Shown here: one piece after another, positions 25,204 to 33,676 of the stretch
Numbering within the stretch: the stretch's first letter is position 1
Layout of the letters: each line of letters opens with the position of its first letter
Assembly: GCA_944391085.1 (NCBI GenBank)
Contig: CALXSE010000001.1
Location: 1-64,000 of the forward strand
Length of the DNA stretch: 64,000 nucleotides
Reading direction: 5' to 3'
Source of the DNA: an uncultured Kiritimatiellota bacterium
Lineage (GTDB): Bacteria > Verrucomicrobiota > Kiritimatiellia > RFP12 > DVOR01
Program-made: the position numbers and the translations under genes
Notes under the pieces: model-generated
The model's input: the letters and a program-made list of their open reading frames with translations, nothing else
Told to the model about the DNA's origin: nothing
The model's database searches: none

Positions 25204-26136
25204 TTATTCGGCGGCGGGGATTTCCGCGGCGGCGGCTTCGGCCTCGGCCTCGGCCTTGGCGGCGGCGACGGCCTCCTGGGCGGCGGCGGCGGCGGCGCGG
25301 CGGGTGTTGGCGGCGGGCCTGCGGGCGCCGGAGAGGCCGGTGGCGGGCTTGCGGGCGGCGGTCTCCTTGCGGGCGGCGCGGTCGGCGGCGGCCTTCTGGG
25401 CGCGCTCGGCCTCGGCCTGGGCGTGGGCCTCGGCGGCGGCCTTGGCGGCCTCGACGTCGGCGTCCTTGAGGATCTCGGCGAGCTTGCCGACGATGAGCTC
25501 GATGCCGCGCACGGAGTCGTCGTTGCCGGGGATGACGTAATCGACGGGGTCAGGGTCGGCGTTGGAGTCGACGATGGCGACGACGGGGATGCCCAGGCGC
25601 TTGGCCTCCTTGACGGCGTTGGCCTCGCGGCAGACGTCGACGACGAAGAGGGCGCCGGGCATCTTGTCCATCTCGGCGATGCCGGTGAGGTTGGTCTCGA
25701 GCTTGGCGAGCTCGCGGGCCAGGGCGGAGGCCTCCTGCTTGTGCTCGGAGAGGACGCCGTTGTTCATGCGCGCGACGTTCTGGATCTGCTGCATGCGCTT
25801 GACGCTGCGGCGGATGGTCTGGTTGTTGGTGAGGGTGCCGCCGAGCCAGCGCTCGGTCATGTAAAATTGGTTGCAGGCGAGGGCGGCTTCCTTGACGACT
25901 TCCTGGGCCTGCTTCTTGGTGGCCACGAAGAGCACCTTCTGGCCCTTGGCGACGACGCCGCGGAGGAACTCGGCCGCCTCGTCGATCAGCTCGACGGTCT
26001 GCGTCAGGTCGATGATGTGGATGCCGTTGCGCTTGTCGAAGATGTAGCTCTTCATCTTCGGGTTCCAACGCTTGGTCTGGTGGCCGAAGTGAAGGCCGGC
26101 CTCGATGAGGTCTTTGAGCTCGATGAGATGGGCCAT
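25204..26136 (-). CDS. rpsB: 30S ribosomal protein S2
   Basis: S2 is a small-subunit protein needed to bring S1 to the ribosome. The 310-residue protein has the signatures GLHFGHQTKRWNPKMKSYIF, ERWLGGTLTNNQTI and PVVAIVDSNADPDPVDYVIPGNDDS. After residue 230 it continues into an Ala/Glu/Arg-rich, probably helical, tail of about 75 residues with no counterpart in E. coli S2. The tail has an internal basic RKETAARKPATG segment. It heads an operon with tsf and the 33-residue basic protein. Confidence 0.97.
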   Translation of the reverse strand: MAHLIELKDLIEAGLHFGHQTKRWNPKMKSYIFDKRNGIHIIDLTQTVELIDEAAEFLRGVVAKGQKVLFVATKKQAQEVVKEAALACNQFYMTERWLGGTLTNNQTIRRSVKRMQQIQNVARMNNGVLSEHKQEASALARELAKLETNLTGIAEMDKMPGALFVVDVCREANAVKEAKRLGIPVVAIVDSNADPDPVDYVIPGNDDSVRGIELIVGKLAEILKDADVEAAKAAAEAHAQAEAERAQKAAADRAARKETAARKPATGLSGARRPAANTRRAAAAAAQEAVAAAKAEAEAEAAAAEIPAAE

Positions 26137-26194
26137 GCGGTCCTGCCTCTCTGGAAACGTGTTGTCTCAATCCGCTCCGGCCGCCGCACACGCG

Positions 26195-26208
26195 GACGGC
26201 GCGCCGTC
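26195..26208. repeat. 14-bp perfect palindrome in the rpsB leader
   Basis: GACGGCGCGCCGTC is self-complementary and lies within the leader of about 110 nt between the rpsB promoter and ATG. It could be part of an S2-responsive leader, but no known S2-binding structure was matched. Confidence 0.4.
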
Positions 26209-26254
26209 GCTTCCTACGCCGTTCGGGCACCCGCCCCAACGCGTATTGCCGCAT

Positions 26255-26283
26255 AAAATACCAAACCGCCCCGCCGCGCGCAA
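26255..26283 (-). promoter_or_regulatory. Promoter of the rpsB operon
   Basis: The minus strand has TTGCGC (26283-26278), a 17-bp spacer ending in TTTGG, and TATTTT (26260-26255). The promoter is divergent from the next one, 20 bp away. Confidence 0.65.
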
Positions 26284-26301
26284 GCCTTTTTTTTGCGTGG
26301 C

Positions 26302-26330
26302 TTGACAAGCCTTTGTCATTGCGCCATAAT
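26302..26330 (+). promoter_or_regulatory. Promoter of the CBM48 gene (TTGACA-17-CATAAT)
   Basis: TTGACA at 26302-26307 and CATAAT at 26325-26330 with exactly 17 bp between, one of the closest matches to the sigma-70 consensus in the window. The leader is about 43 nt with GAAAGGAGAA before the ATG. Confidence 0.8.
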
Positions 26331-26379
26331 ACGCCCCGTCTTTTTCGCAAGAAAAAGGAAGATTGGAAAGGAGAACACC

Positions 26380-26814
26380 ATGGCCACCAAGAAGACCGCC
26401 AAGACCCCCGCCGCCAAGGCCGCCCCCAAGGCCCCCGCCAGGAAGCCGGCCGCCCCCAAGGCCCCCAGGAAGACCGCCGCCAAGAAGCCTGAGACCGACG
26501 ACCTCTTCGAGGCCGCCGCCAAGGCCCCCGCCAGGAAGCCCGCCGCCCCCAAGGCCACCCGCGTCACCTTCCGCGTCCGCGCCGAAGTCGGCAGCAAGGT
26601 CTCCCTTGCCGGCTCCTTCAACGATTGGGATCCCGCCGCCAAGCCCATGGTCGACAAGGACGGCACCGGCGAGTTCGCCTGCACCCTCACCCTCCCCAAG
26701 GGCCGCTACGAGTACAAGTTCGTCATCAACGGCACCTGGTGCGCCGACCCCGAGTGCACCGACTGGGTCCAGAACGACATGGGCACCCTCAACAGCGTCA
26801 AGGTCGTCGGCTGA
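26380..26814 (+). CDS. Histone H1-like tail fused to a glycogen-binding CBM48/AMPK-beta domain
   Basis: The 144-residue protein joins two parts. Residues 1-62 are Lys/Ala/Pro-rich like the C-terminal domain of histone H1, with a repeated unit KAPARKPAAPKA around an acidic spacer ETDDLFEAA. Residues 63-144 are an early-set glycogen-recognition domain: VTFRVRAEVGSKVSLAGSFNDWD, GTGEFACTLTLPKGRYEYKFVINGTW and DPECTDW in order. The W/K residues that contact alpha-glucan in AMPK beta are present. The domain should bind glycogen or starch; the tail could bind nucleic acid or polyanion, or act as a flexible linker. No enzyme domain exists. A strong promoter and terminator suggest high, independent expression. 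Confidence 0.85.
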   Translation: MATKKTAKTPAAKAAPKAPARKPAAPKAPRKTAAKKPETDDLFEAAAKAPARKPAAPKATRVTFRVRAEVGSKVSLAGSFNDWDPAAKPMVDKDGTGEFACTLTLPKGRYEYKFVINGTWCADPECTDWVQNDMGTLNSVKVVG

Positions 26815-26837
26815 GCCGCGCCCGAGACGCCAGGAAA

Positions 26838-26869
26838 GGAGGCCGCGCCCCGCGCGGCCTCCTTTTTTT
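26838..26869 (+). terminator. Terminator of the CBM48 gene
   Basis: GGAGGCCGCG pairs with CGCGGCCTCC around a 5-nt loop and is followed by seven T. Confidence 0.9.
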
Positions 26870-26882
26870 GCCCCGTAGCCCC

Positions 26883-26911
26883 TTGCATGGCCACCCGGGA
26901 TGGGATAGACT
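26883..26911 (+). promoter_or_regulatory. Promoter of the GH3 gene
   Basis: TTGCAT (26883-26888), a 17-bp spacer, and TAGACT (26906-26911). The ATG at 26919 follows after seven bases, so the transcript would begin at or next to the start codon. Confidence 0.5.
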
Positions 26912-26918
26912 GGTGGGC

Positions 26919-29534
26919 ATGAAGGCACGGCGGCATGGCATCGGGTTCTTGGCGGCGGCGCTCGCGCTCGCCGGGTGCGCCGCGCGGCCGGATCTCGCGC
27001 CGGTGGATTTGGACGCGTGCGGGCAGGCCGAGGCCGTCCTTGCCCGCCTCTCCGACGCGGACAAAGTGGCCCTCACGCACGGGTGCGCCACCATGTACGT
27101 CGCCGCCAACCCCCGGAAAGGCATCCCCGAGGAGCTTGCCTTCACCGACGGCCCCTTCACCATCCGCGCCGAGATGCGCCGCGACTCCTTCGCCTATGCC
27201 CGCGCCGAGGACGACCTTTCCGACGCCGCCACCGTCTTCCCCGCGCTCTCGGCCCTCGCCGCCACCTGGGACCCAGCCCTCGCCCGCCGCTTCGGCCAGG
27301 CCATGGGCGAGCAGGCCCGCGCCCGCGGCAAGGACGTCGTCCTCGGCCCCGGGCTCAACCTGGCGCGCACCCCCCTCTGCGGGCGCAACTATGAATACCT
27401 CGGCGAGGATCCCGCCCTCGCCGCCGCCCTCGCCGTCCCCATCGTCCAGGGCATCCAGTCCCGCGACGTCGCCGCCTGCGTCAAGCACTTCGCCGTCAAC
27501 AGCCAAGAACTCAACCGCAACGCCGTCGACGCCCGCCCCTCCCCCCGCGCCCTGCGCGAGCTTTACCTGCCCGCCTTCGAGGCCGCCGTCAAGCAGGGCG
27601 GCGCCCTCTGCGTCATGAGCGCCTACAACCGCCTCAACGGCGTCCCCTGCAGCCACAACGCCTGGCTCAACGACACCCTCCTCAAGGGCGAGTGGGGCTT
27701 CCCCGGCCCCGTCGTCAGCGACTGGGGCTCCCTCCAGGACACCCTCGCCGGCGCGCTGGGCGGCACCGACCTGGAGATGAACGCCGGGCGCGCCATCCGC
27801 TTCTTCAAGGCCCCCCTCCTGCGCGCCGTCCGCGAAGGCCGCGTCCCCCGCGCGCGCCTCGACGACATGGCCCGCCGCGTCCTCTACCTCCAGGCCAAGC
27901 TCCACAAGCTCGACGGCGCCCCCCGCGCCCCCGGCGCCATCAACACCCCCGGGCACCAGGCCCTCGCCCGCGAGATCGCCGCGGCCTCCGTCACCCTCCT
28001 CAAGAACGACGCCGGGCTCCTCCCCCTCCGCCCGGAAGGGCTCCGCAGCGTCCTCGTCGTCGGCGCCGTCGCGGACACCCCGCACTGCCGCGAGGGATGG
28101 AGCGCCGAGGGCAAGCCCCCCTACGAGACCACCCTCCTCCAGGGCCTCCGCCGCGCCCTCCCCCACGCCGACGTCCGCCACGCCCCCTTCCCCGCCCTGC
28201 CCACCTCCGCCGCGCCCATCCCGGACACCTGCCTCCTCACCGAAGACCCGGACCCCGCCGCCGACGCCGGCGCCCTCCAGCGCGGCTGGCTCTGGCAGCG
28301 CTTCGACAACGACGCCCTCCGCGGCACGCCCGCCGCCCAGGGCTTCGCCCGCGCCCCCACCCTCCCGGAGACCGGCGCAGACGCGCCCTTCTCCATCCGC
28401 TGGCGCACCCGCCTCCGCGCCCCCGAGACCGGCGCCTACCGCTTCATCGCCGCCGTCGACGACGGGCTCCGGCTTTTCCTCGACGGCGAGCCCCTCATCG
28501 ACGCCTGGCAGGACGGCCCCGCGCGCCCCCTCGCCGCCGTCCGCGCGCTCCGCCGGGGCCATGTCTACACCCTGACCCTCGAATACCGCCAGGCCGGCGG
28601 CGACGCCACCCTCCGCTTTGGCTGGCTCAGGCCCTCCGAGCAGGGCGTCGGCCTCGCCCAGCTCCTTGAGCAGGCCCGCGCCGCGGATCTCGTCATCCTC
28701 GCCACAGGCGACCTCAAGGGCCACGGCCCCGCCCGTGAGGGCGAGGGCGCCGACCGACCCGACCTTGACCTCCCGCCCCAGGACGACGCCGCCATCCCAG
28801 ACCTCCTGGCCGCCAACCCGCGCACACTCGTCCTCCTCCAAAGCGGCGCGCCCCTCCGCCTCCCCTGGCTCGACCGCGCCCACACCCTCCTCCACCACGC
28901 CTTCCTCGGGCAAACGGGCGGCGACGCCCTCGCGGACGTCCTTTTCGGCCGGGCCGAGCCCACCGGCCGCCTCATCCACACCTGGCCCAGGCGCCTCCTG
29001 GACAGCCCCGCCCACGCCCTTGGGGACTATGCCCCGGACGTCGCCCACCACCGCGAGGACATCCTCATCGGCTACCGCTGGTTCGACGCCAAGCGTCTCA
29101 TCCCCGCCTTTCCCTTCGGCTACGGCCTCTCCTACGCCGCCTTCGCCTACGACGACCCCCACGTCTCGGTCGGCGAAGACGGCGTCACCCTTCGCGTCAC
29201 CATCCAAAACACCGCCGACCGCCCCGGCACCGCCGTCGCCCAGGTCTACCTTGAGCCGCCCCTCGGCACCCCCATCCCGCGCGCCCCGCGCATCCTCGCG
29301 GCCTTCCGGAAGATCCGCCTCGGGCCCGGCGAGCGCGAGCGCCTCGTCTTCCGCCTGCCCCACCGCGCCTTCGCCTATTGGGACGAGAGCCTCCCCGGCT
29401 GGCGGCACGAGGCCGGCATCTTCGCCGCCGCCATCGGCGACAACGTCCGCGACCTTCCCCTCCGCGCCCCCATCCCCCTCCCGGCCTGGGCCCACCCCAC
29501 GGACGCCGGGCCGCCCTCCCCGGATAAGCGGTGA
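26919..29534 (+). CDS. Glycoside hydrolase family 3 lipoprotein with PA14 insert (beta-glucosidase-like)
   Basis: The 871-residue protein is a predicted lipoprotein (signal ending LALAGC, Cys near residue 22) and would act in the periplasm or at the outer membrane on beta-linked oligosaccharides. Domain order is an N-terminal GH3 TIM barrel with KHFAVNSQE and the nucleophile motif VVSDWGS, then the alpha/beta sandwich domain broken by a PA14-like insert (about residues 480-570, with TGAYRFIAAVDDGLRLFLDGE). The second half of the sandwich follows, and the chain ends in a fibronectin III-like domain (VTIQNTADRPGTAVAQVYLEPP). PA14 inserts occur in known GH3 beta-glucosidases and often shape sugar specificity. 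The substrate is unknown. Confidence 0.92.
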   Translation: MKARRHGIGFLAAALALAGCAARPDLAPVDLDACGQAEAVLARLSDADKVALTHGCATMYVAANPRKGIPEELAFTDGPFTIRAEMRRDSFAYARAEDDLSDAATVFPALSALAATWDPALARRFGQAMGEQARARGKDVVLGPGLNLARTPLCGRNYEYLGEDPALAAALAVPIVQGIQSRDVAACVKHFAVNSQELNRNAVDARPSPRALRELYLPAFEAAVKQGGALCVMSAYNRLNGVPCSHNAWLNDTLLKGEWGFPGPVVSDWGSLQDTLAGALGGTDLEMNAGRAIRFFKAPLLRAVREGRVPRARLDDMARRVLYLQAKLHKLDGAPRAPGAINTPGHQALAREIAAASVTLLKNDAGLLPLRPEGLRSVLVVGAVADTPHCREGWSAEGKPPYETTLLQGLRRALPHADVRHAPFPALPTSAAPIPDTCLLTEDPDPAADAGALQRGWLWQRFDNDALRGTPAAQGFARAPTLPETGADAPFSIRWRTRLRAPETGAYRFIAAVDDGLRLFLDGEPLIDAWQDGPARPLAAVRALRRGHVYTLTLEYRQAGGDATLRFGWLRPSEQGVGLAQLLEQARAADLVILATGDLKGHGPAREGEGADRPDLDLPPQDDAAIPDLLAANPRTLVLLQSGAPLRLPWLDRAHTLLHHAFLGQTGGDALADVLFGRAEPTGRLIHTWPRRLLDSPAHALGDYAPDVAHHREDILIGYRWFDAKRLIPAFPFGYGLSYAAFAYDDPHVSVGEDGVTLRVTIQNTADRPGTAVAQVYLEPPLGTPIPRAPRILAAFRKIRLGPGERERLVFRLPHRAFAYWDESLPGWRHEAGIFAAAIGDNVRDLPLRAPIPLPAWAHPTDAGPPSPDKR

Positions 29535-29559
29535 GGGCCGGCGCGCCCTGCCGCCGGGT

Positions 29560-29570
29560 TGTGGTACAAT
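29560..29570 (+). promoter_or_regulatory. Promoter of the small lipoprotein-ribD operon
   Basis: TGTGGTACAAT with TACAAT at 29565-29570, seven bases before the ATG at 29578. No -35 is visible at 17 bp. Confidence 0.7.
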
Positions 29571-29577
29571 TGGAGGT

Positions 29578-29739
29578 ATGAAAACGTTGCTGTCATTGTT
29601 GGGCCTTGGGGCGTTGGCGGTTTGCGGGTGCGTGAACCAGGACATCGCCGCGAGGCGGTCGGACATCCCATGGAACCAACCCTCGCGGGCGGAGGCGACG
29701 GGGTCGCTGCCTTCCTCGCTGGTCGATCAGTATGACTGA
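29578..29739 (+). CDS. Small predicted lipoprotein (53 aa)
   Basis: The protein begins MKTLLSLLGLGALAVCGC, a short signal peptide with a lipobox-like VCGC, and the mature part (VNQDIAARRSDIPWNQPSRA and onward) is only about 36 residues. It should be anchored in a membrane on the periplasmic side. It has its own extended -10 promoter, and its last 8 bases overlap the ribD start, so it is the first gene of the housekeeping run. The function is unknown; the IPWNQP segment is the most distinctive part. Confidence 0.7.
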   Translation: MKTLLSLLGLGALAVCGCVNQDIAARRSDIPWNQPSRAEATGSLPSSLVDQYD

Positions 29740-30745
29740 CGCCGATTGGCTGGCCCGCGCGGCGGGCCTGGCGGAGGCGCAGGTGGGGCGAACGGCGCCG
29801 AACCCGGCGGTGGGGGCGGTGTGCGTGCGTGCGGGGCGCGTGCTCGGCGAAGGGGCGCACCTGCGGGCGGGCGGGCCGCACGCGGAGGTGAACTGCCTCA
29901 ATGCGTGCGCGGAGAACCCGGCGGGGGCGACGCTCTACGTGACGCTGGAGCCGTGCTCGACGACGGGGCGGACGCCGCCGTGCTGCGACCTGATCAAGGC
30001 CAGGCGCGTGGGGCGCGTGGTGATCGGCTGCCTGGACCCGAACCCGCGCCACGCGGGGCGGGCGGTGGGCCTCCTGCGGGCGGCGGGCATCGCCGTCTCG
30101 CTGGCGGAGGGGGAGATCGCGGCGCGCTGCCGGGCGCTCATCGCGCCCTTCGCGAAGGCGATCACGACGGGGTTGCCTTACGTGCGGCTGAAGCTGGCGA
30201 TGACGTTGGACGGCTTCATCGCGGACGGCGCGCGGGCCTCGCGGTGGGTGACGGGGCCGGAGGCGCGGGCCTGGGCGCAGGAGGTGCGCGCGCGGGTGGA
30301 TGCGGTGATGGTCGGCGCCGGGACGGTGCGCGACGACCACCCCTCGCTCCAGCCGCACCTGCCGGGGGCGCCGCAAAAGTGGCGGGTGTTGGTGGACCGC
30401 GGCACGCCCGTCGCGGCGGAGGACGTGGACGCGCGGACCCTGGTGGCGACGCGGGATCTGGGTTACGACGGGCACGACCTGCGGGCGATGCTCCGCGCCC
30501 TCTGCGCGCGCGGCGTGAACGACGTGCTCTGCGAGGGCGGCGGCAAGCTGGCGGGGGCGCTCCTGGATGCGGGGCTGGTGGACGAGCTGCTCCTGGTCTA
30601 CGCGCCGAAGGCATTGGGCGACGCGGCGGCGGTGCGGGGGCTGGCGATCGCGCCGCGCGGCCTGGCCGGGGCGCTGCGACTGGAGCCGTTGGAGCGCCGG
30701 GCCCTGGGGGCGGACACCCTCCTGCGCCTGCGCCCTGTGGTATAA
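29732..30745 (+). CDS. ribD: Bifunctional riboflavin biosynthesis deaminase/reductase RibD
   Basis: RibD deaminates and then reduces the pyrimidine intermediate in riboflavin synthesis. The 337-residue protein has the cytidine-deaminase zinc motifs PHAEV and TLEPCSTTGRTPPCC in the first 150 residues. The reductase domain has RLKLAMTLDGFIAD, SRWVTGPEAR and CEGGGKLAGALL. It is intact and of normal length. No FMN riboswitch precedes it. Its TAA lies inside the -10 hexamer of the rarA promoter (CTGTGGTATAAT). Other rib genes are not in the window. Confidence 0.95.
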   Translation: MTDADWLARAAGLAEAQVGRTAPNPAVGAVCVRAGRVLGEGAHLRAGGPHAEVNCLNACAENPAGATLYVTLEPCSTTGRTPPCCDLIKARRVGRVVIGCLDPNPRHAGRAVGLLRAAGIAVSLAEGEIAARCRALIAPFAKAITTGLPYVRLKLAMTLDGFIADGARASRWVTGPEARAWAQEVRARVDAVMVGAGTVRDDHPSLQPHLPGAPQKWRVLVDRGTPVAAEDVDARTLVATRDLGYDGHDLRAMLRALCARGVNDVLCEGGGKLAGALLDAGLVDELLLVYAPKALGDAAAVRGLAIAPRGLAGALRLEPLERRALGADTLLRLRPVV

Positions 30746-30746
30746 T
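30736..30746 (+). promoter_or_regulatory. Internal promoter of rarA overlapping the ribD stop
   Basis: TGTGGTATAAT, a perfect TATAAT with TGTGG extension. The TAA of ribD is contained in the hexamer, and the rarA ATG at 30753 follows after six bases. Confidence 0.75.
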
Positions 30747-30752
30747 GGCCGC

Positions 30753-32102
30753 ATGGACGATTTGTTCGAGCGCGAGGACGGGCAGCAGGAGGCCGAACGG
30801 GCGGACCCGGCCAAGCTGGGCCCCTTGCCGGCGCGGATGCGCCCGCGGACGCTCGGGGAAATCGTGGGCCAGGATCACCTGCTCGCCCCGGGGCGCCTGC
30901 TGCGGCGCGTGATCGAGAGCGACCGCTTCACCAACCTCATCTTCTATGGCCCGCCCGGGACCGGCAAGACGACCCTCGCGGAGGTCATCGCCCGCACCAC
31001 CCACCGCCGCTTCGAGCGCACCAGCGGCGTGACGAGCAACGTGGCCCAGCTGAGGGCCGTCTGCGAGCGCGCCCGCGAGGTGCGCGGGCATATCGGCACC
31101 GTGCTCTTCGTGGACGAGATCCACCGTTTCAACAAAGCCCAGCAGGACGTCCTCCTGCCCTACATCGAGGACGGTACCGTCACCCTCATCGGCGCGACGA
31201 CGCACAACCCAGGCATCTTCATCAACACCCCGCTCGTCTCGCGCTCGCTCGTCTTCGAGCTCCACGCCCTCGACGCCGCGGCCGTCAAGGCGGTGCTCGC
31301 CCGCGCCCTGGCCGACAGGGAGCGCGGCCTGGGCGACGCCTGCGCGACGCTCGAGCCGGCGGCGGCGGACTTCCTGGCGCAGGTGTGCGACGGCGACGCG
31401 CGGCGTGCCCTCACCGCCCTCGAGATCGCCGTGCGCTCAACGCCGCCCGGCCCCGACGGCCGCGTCACCGTCACCCCCGAGATCATGGCCGAATGCGTCC
31501 AGCGCCGCGTCATCGCCTACGACAAGGACGAGGACCAGCACTACGACACCATCTCCGCCTTCATCAAGTCCATCCGCGGCTCCGACCCCGACGCGGCGGT
31601 CTACTGGCTGGCCAAGATGCTCGAGGGCGGCGAGGACCCGCGCTTCATCGCCCGGAGGCTCGTCATCTCCGCCTCGGAGGACATCGGCAACGCCGACCCG
31701 CGCGGGCTCACCGTGGCCGTCGCGGCCATGCAGGCCGTCGAGTTCGTCGGGATGCCCGAGGCGCGGATCACCCTGGCACAGGCCGCCACCTACCTGGCCG
31801 CAGCCCCCAAATCCAACGCCGCCTACCTGGCGCTGGACGAAGCCGCCGCGGACGTCCGCTCCGGCCGCGTCCAGCCCGTCCCCGAGCACCTCAAGAACGT
31901 CCACGTCAAGGCCGAGGGCAAAGCCGCGGCCCCCGCCTACCGATACCCGCACGACTTCGCCGACACCGCCGTCGCCCAAGCCTACCTCACCGTGCCCAAG
32001 ACCTACTACCGGCCCAAACCCGCCGGCTACGAGGAGACCATCGCCAAGCGCCTCGCCTGGCTCAAGGCCCGCAAGGCCGCGCAAGAAAGGAATGACCCAT
32101 GA
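30753..32102 (+). CDS. rarA: Replication-associated recombination protein RarA (MgsA)
   Basis: RarA is a clamp-loader-like AAA+ ATPase that acts at stalled replication forks. The 449-residue protein has Walker A GPPGTGKTTLAEVIA, Walker B VLFVDEIHRFNKAQQD, sensor 1 LIGATTHNPGIFINTPLVSRS, and the RarA-specific C-terminal tetramerisation part with YDKDEDQHYDTISAFIKSIRGSD and ASEDIGNADPRGL. Length and order are typical. Its stop overlaps the nnr start by four bases (ATGA). Confidence 0.96.
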   Translation: MDDLFEREDGQQEAERADPAKLGPLPARMRPRTLGEIVGQDHLLAPGRLLRRVIESDRFTNLIFYGPPGTGKTTLAEVIARTTHRRFERTSGVTSNVAQLRAVCERAREVRGHIGTVLFVDEIHRFNKAQQDVLLPYIEDGTVTLIGATTHNPGIFINTPLVSRSLVFELHALDAAAVKAVLARALADRERGLGDACATLEPAAADFLAQVCDGDARRALTALEIAVRSTPPGPDGRVTVTPEIMAECVQRRVIAYDKDEDQHYDTISAFIKSIRGSDPDAAVYWLAKMLEGGEDPRFIARRLVISASEDIGNADPRGLTVAVAAMQAVEFVGMPEARITLAQAATYLAAAPKSNAAYLALDEAAADVRSGRVQPVPEHLKNVHVKAEGKAAAPAYRYPHDFADTAVAQAYLTVPKTYYRPKPAGYEETIAKRLAWLKARKAAQERNDP

Positions 32103-33637
32103 AGTGGATCGACGTCGCGGGGATACGCGAGGCGGAGACGGTGGCCTTCGCCCAGCGCAACCTGCCCAGCTACACCGCCATGTGCCGCGCCGGCGCCGCG
32201 GTGGCCAAGCAGGCCGAGATCGTCGCCACCCGCGCCGGCATCCGCCAGGCCATCGTCCTCTGCGGGCCGGGGAACAACGGCGGCGACGGCTTCGTCGCCG
32301 CGCAGTGCCTGCGCGAGGACGGCTTCGACGTGCGCGTGCTGATGACCTGCGTGCCCGCCCACCTGCGCGGCGACGCGGCGCGCGCCTGGAAGGACATGGT
32401 GGCCCTCGGCCTCCGGGCCCGCGTGCTCCCCTCCTCCGACGCCTGGCTCGAAAGCCCGTGGGCCGACCCCGCGGTGGCGCCGCGCCGCGCCATCGTCGTG
32501 GACGCGCTCCTGGGCATCGGCGCCAAGGGCGCCCCGGCCGGCGCGGTGGCCGCGGCCATCCATTGGATCAACGGCACCTCGCCCGCCTGCCCCGTGCTTT
32601 CGGTGGATGTGCCCAGCGGCCTGGACGCGGACACCGGCGCGGCGCCGGGCGCCGCCGTCCGGGCGGACGCCACCATCACCTTCTCGCGCCCCAAGCTCGG
32701 CTTCGCCGCGCCCGCCGCGCGCCAGTACATCGGCCACCTGGTGGTGGCGGACATCGGCATCCCCAACGACCTGCTCGAGGCCCAGTCCGCCCTCCCGCCG
32801 GACGGCGCCGAGCTCATCGCCGCGCCCGAGATCCGCGCCATCCTGCGGCCCGAGCGGGCGTTGGACTCGCACAAGCGTTCCTACGGCCACGCCCTCATCG
32901 TCGGCGGGTGCCCGCGTTACCCGCACGCGCCCATCCTCGCGGCGCAGGCGGCCTACCGCGCCGGGTGCGGGCTTGTCTCGCTCGACGTGCCGGAGGCCTC
33001 GCGCCCCGCGGCAGCCTTCTGGGCGCCCGAGGCCATCTTCGCCCGGGCGACGGACGTGGCGGGCCTGGCCGATTGCCAGGCCATCGCCATCGGGCCCGGG
33101 CTGGGGCCGCTCGACGACGCGCGCCTGTCCCTGCTGCGCGCCCTCGTCAGCGACGCGCAGGCCCCCCGCACCGTCGTCGACGCCGACGCGCTCACCGCCC
33201 TGGCCCATCTGCGTCTGGACGAAGGGTGGGAGCCGGACGCGACGGCGCTCCGGCTCATCCTCACCCCGCACCCTGGCGAGGCCGCCCGCCTGCTGGGCGT
33301 GACGCCGAAGGAAGTGCAGGGGGATCGCCCCGCCGCCGCGCGCGCCATCGCCGCCAACTACCACGCCATCACCGTGCTCAAGGGCCACAACACGCTGGTC
33401 GCCGAGCCCGGCGGCCGCCTCCGCGTCTGCATGGGCGGCAACCCCGGCATGGCCACCGCCGGCACGGGGGACCTGCTCACCGGGCTCATCGCCGGCCTCC
33501 TCGCCCGCGGACTGGGCACCGAGGACGCCGCCGTCCTCGGCGTCTACCACCACGCCCTCGCCGGCGACGCGGCGGCCTTCGCCCATGGCGAGGAATCCCT
33601 CGTCGCCACCGACCTCCTCCAAACCCTGCGCCTGTGA
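32099..33637 (+). CDS. nnr: Bifunctional NAD(P)H-hydrate epimerase/dehydratase
   Basis: The enzyme repairs damaged NAD(P)H. The 512-residue protein carries an N-terminal YjeF epimerase domain (CGPGNNGGDGFVAA, SVDVPSGLDADTG) and a C-terminal ADP-dependent dehydratase domain of the ribokinase-like fold (KRSYGHALIVGG, IGPGLG, LTPHPGEAARLLG, KGHNTLV, GNPGMATAGTGDLLTGLIAG). Both active sites look complete. It is coupled to rarA by a 4-bp overlap. Confidence 0.96.
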   Translation: MKWIDVAGIREAETVAFAQRNLPSYTAMCRAGAAVAKQAEIVATRAGIRQAIVLCGPGNNGGDGFVAAQCLREDGFDVRVLMTCVPAHLRGDAARAWKDMVALGLRARVLPSSDAWLESPWADPAVAPRRAIVVDALLGIGAKGAPAGAVAAAIHWINGTSPACPVLSVDVPSGLDADTGAAPGAAVRADATITFSRPKLGFAAPAARQYIGHLVVADIGIPNDLLEAQSALPPDGAELIAAPEIRAILRPERALDSHKRSYGHALIVGGCPRYPHAPILAAQAAYRAGCGLVSLDVPEASRPAAAFWAPEAIFARATDVAGLADCQAIAIGPGLGPLDDARLSLLRALVSDAQAPRTVVDADALTALAHLRLDEGWEPDATALRLILTPHPGEAARLLGVTPKEVQGDRPAAARAIAANYHAITVLKGHNTLVAEPGGRLRVCMGGNPGMATAGTGDLLTGLIAGLLARGLGTEDAAVLGVYHHALAGDAAAFAHGEESLVATDLLQTLRL

Positions 33638-33658
33638 GCCCTGCAGCGGGGGTGGGTT

Positions 33659-33669
33659 TGTGGTACAAT
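33659..33669 (+). promoter_or_regulatory. Internal promoter of rsmI
   Basis: TGTGGTACAAT with TACAAT at 33664-33669 and the ATG at 33677, seven bases later. Confidence 0.7.
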
Positions 33670-33676
33670 CGCGCGA

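Noticed and set aside
26706..29666. 986-codon minus-strand frame across the GH3 gene
   Set aside because: Antisense shadow of a complete GH3 lipoprotein; no ribosome site or motif.
29534..29732. FMN riboswitch before ribD
   Set aside because: Only a small lipoprotein gene and an extended -10 promoter fit there; no conserved RFN element sequence is seen. No riboswitch was recognised elsewhere either.
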